A stretch of 64,000 bases of DNA, taken from NCBI RefSeq assembly GCF_020740795.1, contig NC_067289.1:25476108-25540107 (forward strand), in the 5' to 3' direction. Positions 51,401 through 59,320 of this stretch are shown here, piece after piece. The notes beneath the pieces are model-generated. The model saw only the letters and a program-made list of their open reading frames with translations, searched no databases and was not told the origin of the DNA. The stretch's first letter is position 1, and each line of letters opens with the position of its first letter. The position numbers were made by a program, and so were the translations under genes. Source of the stretch: Apus apus (Eukaryota; Chordata; Aves; Apodiformes; Apodidae).

Positions 51401-54400
51401 CCAAAATAGAGCAGTCTGAAAATGTTACTGAGTCTTGTGAGGAAAAAAAATGGCCATTTTTGCTAAATGTATTTATAGAAAATAGCTATCACTGACCTGA
51501 CGTTATTTGCTATTTGTTCTGTGAAGTTATTTCAACTGCTGCCAGTATTTTGCTGAACTCTCATAAAGCAGCTCCACGAGAAATGGAGAAGGGATGGGTT
51601 TGGGCTGCCTGTGACATTGGCTGCAGCTTCCCTGAGCACCTCTGGGTCTCATCCCACCACCTCAAGGGGGGTGAATCAAATGGAAGGTCAATAAAATGAT
51701 GCTAGAAACCTTTCTCCTGCGTTACCTTGATACAATCAACAGTCACATCTTAATGTAGCTGAATTCTGCAAATACTGAATGACTTCCAAGATAATCCCAG
51801 ATGTTTGACCTGGTTATGATGAGGCAAAACTGACCGTGCTCCACATCATGGAGAAAAAGCATCCTCTGGGATGAGAGCTGAGGAGGGATGAAGGCTGCAC
51901 CTGGGGGAGCTGTCCTGCTCACCCCATCTGCTGACTGCCAGGTTCATCCCACCTCACTCCTTTGGGATGGCATTAGACAGGTGGCAGTGATAATTAAACA
52001 CACTAATAGTATTTCCCATAGAATCTATTTTAACATACACAGAACAGAACCTGGTTGTTGAAAGTTGTGACAAATGTGAGCTGGGGACAGGCTGGTCCCC
52101 TGTGCCATCAAGCTCCCAACACCACCACAGGCTTGTAATGAAGATGAGGGAGAATTTCCCTTTTCTGATTTATCCTGGCAGCAAACACTGGCCTAACCAG
52201 CCACCACTGTAAGCAATTAGGGTTTATCTCATAAATCAAGGAGAAGACTAATTACCTGAGCATACTCTGTGCAATAAGGAGAATTGCTTCTCATTGCTGC
52301 AGCTCTTGCAGAGGGCTGGAGGAAGGAGGGTGCTGCTGCCTGGGGATTACCCAGCCTGGCACCAGCATTGCTCAGCAAGGAGCAGCCCTGGGCTCCCCCA
52401 AGGAGCTGGGCATGGAGCACATCATCTCCTGGGAACCCAGAGAACAGGGTGTGCCCCTCCCTGGGTGGCAGGAGGGTGACAAACAGCAGCCAGTGCAGGT
52501 CCCTCTGCAGGGAGATGAGGCACAGGCACCAGCCTGATGCACCCCCTTTGTCCCAAAGCTGGACACCTCCAGTAACTCCCTTCCACATCCTGAGGCAGGT
52601 TTTCTCCAAAGCCATGCTGATTGTACTTGGGATTTCAGCAGACGACAGCCCCAGCCCCTGTGCTGCTGGCTGCTTTGCTGGGTCTGGGACTCTCTCATGA
52701 TCTGCACGGTGGGACTGTCAGCCCCAGGGTCCTCCTGGGGGGTTTCAAGGTCTGCTGCAGCCCCTGTCAGGAGCCAGCCCAGGCCAATCCCTCTCACGGG
52801 GACAAGGTCATGGCTGACACTGCTGATCCTCAGAATGACAGAAATGTCTCATTTTATGGGTGCTGCTCTACTTGTGTCCTGCACAGGTTAATGATGCCCA
52901 TGGCCTGGGTGCCTGACCTGACACCAGCAGCCTTCAGGAAGAGACAGATCAAGCGACACACACTTGTATGTATAGAAAGATGTCTGTGCCCCCACTCCCT
53001 CTCCAGCAGCAACACACCCAAGGGGACACAAAAAGCCCCCAGAAGGAGGATGAGGAGCATGTGCTGGGCACAGCCAGGCCCCAGGAGAGTAAACCCTGAT
53101 GGCTGAGGTTGTGCATAAGGCAACAGCATCACTCGGGACGTGGCCCGGGATGCAAGGAGCCAGGTGAGGGAACGTACACAAGAGCTGAGCACCTGGAAGG
53201 AGCAGCAGTGAGGGCAAAGCAGAGCCCTTCCCAGCTGGCTGCCTGGCCGGCAGGAGCTGGCACCGCTCCCGGGGCTATTTCTGCCGGCTGATCTCACACC
53301 CACCTCCTCATCCCTCCCTGCTCCCCTGCGGGAGCTCATGGCCACTGGCCCAGCCCCTTCAGAAGAGATTCGGGGGCTCAGCAGAGCAGCCCCAGACCTC
53401 ACAAGCCTTCCCACCCTCCCACCACACTTGGGATCAGCAGCCAGGAGCCAGGGCAGCGAAACCCTGATGCTGCAGATAAGGGATAAACCTGCACCCTCAG
53501 CTGGCCAAGGGCAGCACAAAGCCCCAGAAGGTTGTTGCTGCACAGAGGGGTGGTAGAGGCAGCTTTGTCTCACACTTCTTAAGACCAGCCTGAAAAATCC
53601 TTGGGTGCATTTTGGGCTCTTCACAGCCAGACTTAAGCATGGCCCCACGTGGGCCTGGAGCACCAGAGTCCAGCAGACCTGTCTCATGGGACAACCCTTG
53701 CCCTGGGGTCCCTGGCTGGTGCCACCCCCCCGTGCCTGTGCTGGGACATGCCAGACCCCCACCCCGTGCCACACGTACCTTCGATGATGTGCTTTCTGGA
53801 CAGGCCTCTTTCTGTCTCAGCTCTGCAAGGGAACAGCAGGGATGTGGCTGTTAGAGGTCTCAGGTGCTAACAATCAGGGAGTGCTAAATTTGTCTTCTGG
53901 TTTAAACATCCCCAAAATGAAGTTACCGCAGAGACACCATGAACCTCACTGGGGTTCCCAGTCTCAGACACAGCATCTGGGACAAGCAGTAACATCTCTG
54001 AGCCTCTGCTGAGGCCACCTGCAATTCCAGAGCAAAGCAGCATCCAACCTGCTCTCCCACCACCAGCCTGGGAGACATGAAATGCCCCCATGGGGGCTGC
54101 TTCACAACACGGGCACAGCCCAAGTTCCCCCCCCAGTTATTAACCACCCCATCTGCTGGCACCAGGCCTCCTCCAGGCAGGTCACCTTGCCAAGGCAACA
54201 AGACCCATGCAACTGTGGCCCATCACTCATGTATGAACCAGATTCAGGGACAACACATGGCTTCATGATCTTCCCCTCTGACTGTTTCATCTGGTCTGTT
54301 TCTAACCCACTGGGCAGCCCCCAAAGCCTGCTGTGACACAAGGGCACATTGAGGTGGGACAGCCATGACAGACCCACCAAAACACATCATCTCAGTTATA

Positions 54401-57400
54401 CCCTGACTCTCCCAGAAGAGCAGGGGTCTGTGTTGCACCTCAGCTCCAACACACCATTAAATAACTTCAGTGAGGGAAATACAATTATGATAGTTGGCAC
54501 CACATCTCTGATGAAAGTCTCCCAGTTTGCAGACACATTCATGGCTCATTTAGGTTTCTCCTCAGCCATTCCAGTAGACAGGCTGATGTTTTGCTCGGGG
54601 GGCAACCCTCAATGGAAAAGAGCTGGGAAAAGGCTCAGGAGCTGAAAAATCAAAGCTGGCTACCCCTCCTGGGGCCCAGCTCTGCTTGGGGCATGACCAC
54701 CCTAGCCTTGCCAAGCTCCAACCCTTTAAATGAGTTGGCAAAACAAAGAGAAGGGAAATGACAGCAACAGGCCCCCCCTCTGTGGTGCCGTTAACATCTA
54801 CAGGACCACAAAGCTGAAAAAGAACCAGTAACTGAGACTTACTTTCCACCCCAGTACAATTTTGTTGTTATGACCAGACTGGATCTCCTGCAAACAGAAC
54901 AGAGATATTTTTATTATTATGCAATATTAAAACAAGGATTTACTGTCTGCAAACCCCCCTCGCTACATAACTGCACGGGTACAACACACAATCCCCCAGC
55001 TTCTGATTAACTTACATTTCTTTCTTCCCCAGCACCCAGATTATTATGTCTTACTGCTTAATCATTCCCCCAGCACAGGGGATGATGACTTTGGGATGAG
55101 CCCCACCAGGAACCACTCTTCAATTGAGGGCTGAACATGACACACACCAGAGGTCTTCAAAGATTATTGCACATGCTCTTAAAACTACAAAACACATACT
55201 AATGCACATCATCTAAACGAAGTATCATCACAGCCAAGCTGAAGGCCCATCACAGCTTTGCACCCCTAATGCACATTCCCACCTGCACAGAGTAGGATGC
55301 AGGGAAAAGCTGACAGACAGGCTCAGGAATTGTGGTCGTGGTGCCGTGCAGGGAGACGATGCTCGTCTGCAACGGTCGGGGCAGCGCTGGTGCTCCGTGG
55401 CATGGAGCCCGTGTGCACTCCCAACAAACCAGGAGAGCATTTTTATTTGGCACTTGGAAAATCTGGCTGCCACAGGAGGCCTGGCTGACTGCTCCGTGCA
55501 CAGTCCTGACACCTGCAGCTCCTGGGCCACCATCACCAACACGCCTTGTTTTAAATTCCAGGAGGATTCTCTCCTGCCCAGGCTCGCTCTCAGCTGGGGA
55601 TACAGTACCTCCAGCCCTTCTTCTTCAGGATGTTCCCCAGGATAACCTCAGCCCTGCACAAAAGAGAGAGAGAGCCCCATATGAGGACACCCAGGATGCT
55701 CTGCACTGGGGATACCAGAGTGCTGCCACCACCCCAGGTGATAACACCCAGACACCAGCCTGCAGCATCGCTCCCAGCCCTGCCACCCTTCCCTGCCCTC
55801 CCCAGGGAGTGGGTCCCCTCCCCTGGGACATCATTCCAGTGGTGAGACCCTGGCCCAGGCTGCCCAGGGAAGCTGTGGCTGCCCCATCCCTGGCAGTGTT
55901 GAAGGGCAGGTTGGATGGAGCTTGGAGCAACCTGGGCTGGTGGGAGGTGTCCCTGCCCATGCAGGGGGTTGGAACAAGATTATTTTGAAAGTAATTGTAA
56001 AGACCCAAACTATTAAATTATTCTATGACAAAGCACCTCAGTCACCCACTCCTGGGGGAAGGACCTGCACCCCATACTCTGGGAAGGCAGAGCTGCTTCA
56101 GCCCACAGCAGAGACCTGCTGTGCCAGGCCCTTTTCCACTAAACACGAGGCCATAGTCCAACACATGACAGGCAGGCATTTTTTCCCCCCAGTCCCTGAG
56201 AGCACCAACTCTGCTGGAGCCAGAGCAGCGCCAGGAGCTGGCACAGGCCATTTGTCACCATTAAGACTTTTCATTTATTCAGGACATTTTTCTCCCTGTG
56301 CCAACAGCAGGCAGCAGGAGTGACACGTTCCAGGCTTCAGCTGGGTGCAAACGCCTTGGGCCTTGGCTTTTTTTTTTTTAAGAGCCCTCAAAAAATTAAG
56401 ATTTTTTTGTAAAGTGGTTATTATTCTGGGCCCCCTGGGGCAGAAGGAGGACTCCCAAGCACCACCCAAGCCCACCCCTGGCGAGGGGCAGAGGGACCCC
56501 GGCAGCAGCAGGGGGGGGCAGCAGCAGCAGGGGGGGGGGGGGCGGCAGCAGCAGCAGGGGCGGGGGGGCGGCAGCAGCAGCGGGGGCGGGGGGGGCGGCA
56601 GCAGCAGCGGGGGCGGGGGGGCAGCGCTCACTTGCCGGCCGCGTACACCTCGGCCGTGTCGAACAGGTTGACGCCGCTCTCGTAGGCGATGGTCATCAGC
56701 TGCTCGGCCACCTGGGGAGAGGTGAGAGGTGAGGGCTGGGACCTGGCATCCCCAGCAACCAGCTCCCTGTCACAGAATCACCAAGGTAGGAAAAGACCTT
56801 TAAGATCAAGCCCAGCCTATGACCAACACCACCACATCTCCAGACCATGGCACTAAGCACCACATCCAGCTTTTCCTTGAGCACCTCCAGGGATGGTGCC
56901 TCCACCACTGCCCTGGGCAGTCCATTCCAACATCTAAGCACTCTCTCCATAAGGAAGTAGTTCTAGTACTTCTCAATATCCAACTTAAACCTCTCCTGGA
57001 GCGTCTTGAGGCCCTGCCCTCTTGTTGCTAGTTGCCTGGAGAAAGACTCCAGCCCCCACCTGACTACAACCTCCCTTCAGGGAGTTGAAGAGAGTGAGAA
57101 GGTCCCCACCTTTCTCCACACCAGGGAAAGCCCCAGAGGGCTCAGCAAAGGGGTTGAGCAGGGCCAGAGGAGTGTCAGCACCTCCTGCCTGGAGTGAGAC
57201 CCCTCAGCAGGCACCCAGGGTTCCACCAGGGATTTACATCAAGTCCACTTCTGCTCATCCCAGGAGGAACTGAGTCCTGGGCTTTCTGACCAGAAAGCAG
57301 CCAAGAAGTTAATAGGGTTATAGAAGACAGTCTGCTCATCTGTGGAGTTTCACACAGAAAGGACATTCCCATGGTAAGAGGTTGGGGTTTTTTTTGCCAC

Positions 57401-58548
57401 CAGACAGGCTGTCCTGCAGGCCAACCCAACTTCACAGGGTATTTACACACCAAAAGGTCAGTTCTGTGATCCTGGAAACAGCCCCGGGGTCCCTGCAGGG
57501 ATTCCGCACCCAGCCAGAGCCCCAGGCACAGCCACCACTCTTGGGTGGGCACCCCTCCATGACAGGGTTGTGCTTCAGCCTCCCCACCCAGGCAGCAACA
57601 CTTTGCACTCACTTGTGCTCCAACAGGAGGGCAGAGCCAGGAGCACATCTATAACCAAACCAGACACCAAGAACCAGGAACAAACTCTGTGAGCGGCCAC
57701 CAGCAGAAGAAACACAACCAAAGATCAAGTGGTTTAAGAAGCAGATAAAACCCCCTTTGAATTCATACTCCCGGGCTGCTTCTCTTCTGCAAAAGTTATT
57801 CTGGGGTTTGTCACATCCTGGAGGGAAGGTGCTCTGCTTTTGGTGACCAGCACCTGCAGCAGCCCCCAGAGGGAGAGAAACCCATGGCTGCCAGCAGCCA
57901 GGGGGACAGTCAGCTGAGATGAGGAGCCATCTGGTATGAACAACCCAATTATGGAAAAAATATTTAGTAATAAATATTACTAAATTAAATTACATGCCAT
58001 GTAACGTATTGTATTATTATGCTTCATTAAAACATTATATTATTATTATCATGTTATGGTTGTTTTGTAATATTATTTAATGTGGTATATAATATTGATT
58101 TGGCGTGTATCTTACCATGCAAAAAATAAGCCACCAGGCGGCTCCCTGTAAGCTGAGACCCTGCCTGTACCTACAACTGTTGCCCGTGACATACACTATA
58201 CAAAAATAGTTCCCCATTTCTGCCCCAGGAATGGTGCCAATGGCAATGGAAAGGAGACAGTTTTGCTCCAAACACCACAAAATGAGGATCCTGCTATGGG
58301 ATGGGGGGGAGATTATTATTATTATTTTCCTGCTGATCTCTGGAGGTGCCAGCTTCGTTCTGGTTTTTGTGGCAGCAGCACAAGCTCTGCGCTGCTCTGC
58401 CATTCCCCACACAGAGCAGGCTCCCCCGGTCCCCGTAGCCATGGTTGCATGTAAAAATACCTCCTCTTGCTTTTACTTCATGCATCACACTCACACCAAG
58501 CCCTACTTACCTCGTCAGAGATTTGGCCTCCAAAAGTGACCCACGTCC
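42381..58548 (-). CDS. KCNAB1: KCNAB1, Kv channel beta-1 subunit, 3' part (12 coding exons)
   Basis: Joined minus-strand segments: 58548-58511, 56711-56632, 55653-55609, 54887-54843, 53822-53779, 50593-50507, 46273-46188, 45563-45443, 45058-44964, 43818-43698, 43218-43130 and 42470-42381. They total 941 nt and about 312 residues, from [13 protein letters not shown] to the C-terminal [11 protein letters not shown]. All phases are consistent. The fold is an NADPH-binding aldo-keto reductase TIM barrel. Active-site residues are visible: D and Y in [13 protein letters not shown] in TTKLYW, and N in FANRPD, where ordinary AKRs have His and Kv beta proteins have Asn. Family knowledge: the subunit sits as a tetramer under Kv1 channels in the cytoplasm, and its N-terminal peptide, encoded off-window, causes fast inactivation. 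[11 protein letters not shown] and [17 protein letters not shown] favour KCNAB1 over KCNAB2. The upstream exons lie beyond 64 kb. Confidence 0.96.
43130..43218 (-). CDS. KCNAB1: KCNAB1 penultimate exon, ends at a GC donor
   Basis: An 89-nt exon encoding (A)[20 protein letters not shown] and LIENLGAIQ, which contact the adenosine part of NADPH. The acceptor is TTATCTTCCCAG|. The donor must be CAG|GCAAGT, a GC rather than GT site with otherwise perfect consensus. The next GT four bases on would shift the frame and lose the VLPKM junction. Confidence 0.94.
43698..43818 (-). CDS. KCNAB1: KCNAB1 exon ([18 protein letters not shown]...LPQLAV)
   Basis: A 121-nt exon whose [21 protein letters not shown] block distinguishes KCNAB1 from KCNAB2. 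The acceptor is TTCACCTCCAG| and the donor GTTG|GTAGGT. Confidence 0.96.
44964..45058 (-). CDS. KCNAB1: KCNAB1 exon ([31 protein letters not shown])
   Basis: A 95-nt exon. [13 protein letters not shown] is the NADPH pyrophosphate-binding loop of Kv beta. The acceptor is CTCTCTGCAG| and the donor GAAG|GTATTT. Confidence 0.95.
45443..45563 (-). CDS. KCNAB1: KCNAB1 exon ([25 protein letters not shown]...)
   Basis: A 121-nt exon encoding [20 protein letters not shown] and [20 protein letters not shown]. The acceptor is TTTCTCCAG| and the donor ATTG|GTGAGT. Confidence 0.96.
45688..45778 (-). mobile_element. CR1 3' relic, heavily decayed
   Basis: On the minus strand it retains the order of the CR1 3' end: LPREVV-like coding remnants opposite CCACCTCTCTGGGCA and the terminal GGTTGAAAGGGGC-like segment. 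Divergence is high, so limits are approximate. It lies in a KCNAB1 intron. Confidence 0.55.
46188..46273 (-). CDS. KCNAB1: KCNAB1 exon ([28 protein letters not shown])
   Basis: An 86-nt exon with the strongly conserved [14 protein letters not shown] block, which lines the cofactor site. The acceptor is CTCCTTTAG| and the donor CATG|GTAAGG. Confidence 0.96.
48168..48372 (+). mobile_element. CR1 LINE 3'-end fragment
   Basis: The plus strand encodes [42 protein letters not shown], followed by the untranslated 3' end with GGTCCCTTCCAACCCA. It lies antisense to KCNAB1 in an intron. Confidence 0.9.
49152..49665 (-). mobile_element. CR1 LINE fragment
   Basis: The minus strand carries ORF2 remnants in several frames: [20 protein letters not shown] at the 5' side, [16 protein letters not shown], then [24 protein letters not shown]. 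The terminal ACAGAATCATTAAGGTTGG end is at about 49152. Frameshifts separate the blocks, so it is a dead copy. Confidence 0.9.
50507..50593 (-). CDS. KCNAB1: KCNAB1 exon with Asn in the AKR tetrad position
   Basis: An 87-nt exon encoding [28 protein letters not shown]. The N of ANRPD replaces the usual AKR catalytic His, as in all Kv beta subunits. The acceptor is GTCTCCAG| and the donor GAAG|GTCAGT. Confidence 0.95.
51291..51310. repeat. Short (TG)n run
   Basis: A CATACATATATGTGTGTGTG-type alternating stretch of about 20 bp in a KCNAB1 intron. Confidence 0.75.
53779..53822 (-). CDS. KCNAB1: KCNAB1 exon ([14 protein letters not shown])
   Basis: A 44-nt exon. The acceptor is CCTTGCAG| and the donor [20 protein letters not shown] is characteristic of Kv beta and plant KAB-type AKRs. 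Confidence 0.94.
54843..54887 (-). CDS. KCNAB1: KCNAB1 exon with AKR catalytic Lys
   Basis: A 45-nt exon encoding [14 protein letters not shown] (last Lys codon shared). The K in TTKLYW is the catalytic lysine equivalent. The acceptor is TTTGCAG| and the donor GGAAA|GTAAGT. Confidence 0.94.
55609..55653 (-). CDS. KCNAB1: KCNAB1 exon ([14 protein letters not shown])
   Basis: A 45-nt exon. The acceptor is TTTGTGCAG| and the donor GGAG|GTACTG. It is an amphipathic helix ending in a lysine cluster, conserved across Kv beta subunits. Confidence 0.94.
55840..55990 (+). mobile_element. CR1 LINE 3'-end fragment
   Basis: The plus strand reads [41 protein letters not shown] and then breaks off into AT-rich sequence ending near TTCTATGACA at about 56030. 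It lies antisense to KCNAB1, between the exons at 55609-55653 and 56632-56711. Confidence 0.88.
56501..56622. repeat. G-run/GGCAGCAGCA repeat beside a KCNAB1 exon
   Basis: On the plus strand, runs of up to twelve G alternate with two to four CAG units over about 120 bp. In the KCNAB1 transcript it reads as C runs alternating with CTG units, starting about nine bases after the donor of the exon at 56632-56711. Repeat length is probably polymorphic and hard to sequence accurately. Confidence 0.92.
56632..56711 (-). CDS. KCNAB1: KCNAB1 exon with AKR catalytic Asp and Tyr
   Basis: An 80-nt exon encoding [27 protein letters not shown] (last codon shared). It carries the D and Y of the AKR active site. 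The acceptor is CTCCCCAG| and the donor GGCAA|GTGAGC. The exon is markedly CpG-rich compared with its sister exons and is followed within 10 nt by a C-rich/CTG repeat. Glutamine in AEQLM is the residue I recall from KCNAB2; mammalian KCNAB1 has Arg. Confidence 0.94.
56771..57180 (-). mobile_element. CR1 LINE fragment
   Basis: The minus strand contains [34 protein letters not shown] with the CR1 terminus ACAGAATCACCAAGG at about 56771. Upstream frames are degraded. It is in KCNAB1 sense orientation, immediately 5' of the exon at 56632-56711. Confidence 0.88.
57950..58110. repeat. AT-rich low-complexity stretch with a perfect inverted repeat
   Basis: About 160 bp, mostly A and T, with TATTATT runs. 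At 57962-57985, ATTTAGTAAT and its exact reverse complement flank a four-base AAAT spacer. Confidence 0.85.
58313..58327. repeat. Short (ATT)n microsatellite
   Basis: About five ATT units in a KCNAB1 intron. Confidence 0.8.
58511..58548 (-). CDS. KCNAB1: KCNAB1 exon ([13 protein letters not shown])
   Basis: A 38-nt exon whose first codon is shared with the upstream exon outside the window. The acceptor is CTCTCTAG| and the donor GAG|GTAAGT. It encodes the first beta strand and cofactor-site glycine region of the AKR barrel. Confidence 0.93.
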
Positions 58549-59214
58549 CTAGAGAGAGAGAAATAACTCGTTACTACCGGAGGGGTTTGTCCACAAAAGC
58601 TCGCTCTGCCAGAATTCAGGCTCCCTGGGATTGAGCAGGTTTGAAATGGGATGAACTGGTTCAGGGGCAGGCACTGGAGCCCCTTCTCCCACGGGGCAGT
58701 GGGGAGGGGTGTATGGTCCTGGGACCAACACACAAACCCACCCAGAGAAGCACCAGCAAGAGCCTGTGCTGCCAAAACACCTCGTTTTACTGAAACCTGA
58801 AGCTCTTCACAAAACTGAACTGATTTCCCAAAGCTCCAATTTGATAAACTGGGAAAAAAAAAATTACAATGCTGCCAAAACATGTAATTTGGGGAATGAA
58901 ACTCTTCCTAAATCAGTGCTTCAGCATTTAGCATCATACAAGTCACAATTAGAAAAAAAATAAATGGAAGTATTTCTATTGACATGAAGTATTTCAAGTC
59001 CATCCAAAGCAACTTTTCCCCAGGAAGGTTTCCCTAAAGCCAAAGCCTGGTGAGCAGCAGCCTCCCCAGCCAGCTCAGCTGCAGGCTCTTGTCTGCTAAT
59101 GGGAAAAGCTTGGAGCATTATTGCTTTATGAGCACTGCTTGGAAAAAATAAAGGGGATATCCTGGGGTGGAAACAGTGTGTGCAATTAACTGGATATCCC
59201 TAAACTAGGAGAAT

Positions 59215-59320
59215 GCTGGTCCCTATATCTATTTTATACATATACATTAGGAATATTGTTTCATATATATTTGAAATATATATAGGAAATACATATTCCT
59301 ATGTATATACCAAGAATATG
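59215..59320. repeat. AT-rich tract with TATATA palindromes
   Basis: Dense alternating TA with imperfect self-complementarity (CATATATATTTGAAATATAT and neighbours) in the distal KCNAB1 intron. No coding or RNA gene signal. Confidence 0.75.

Larger units (their letters stand above)
50594..58510 (-). other. KCNAB1 central introns
   Basis: Introns 50594-53778, 53823-54842, 54888-55608, 55654-56631 and 56712-58510. They contain CR1 fragments at about 55840-55990 and 56771-57180, the C-rich/CTG repeat at 56501-56622, and an AT-rich stretch at 57950-58110. A 306-codon minus frame at 53774-52857 is out of phase with the flanking exon and resembles nothing known. Confidence 0.8.

Noticed and set aside
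52857-53774. 306-codon open frame on the minus strand within a KCNAB1 intron
   Set aside because: It starts a few bases after a real donor but in a different frame from the exon, lies in GC-rich sequence where stops are rare, and resembles no family.
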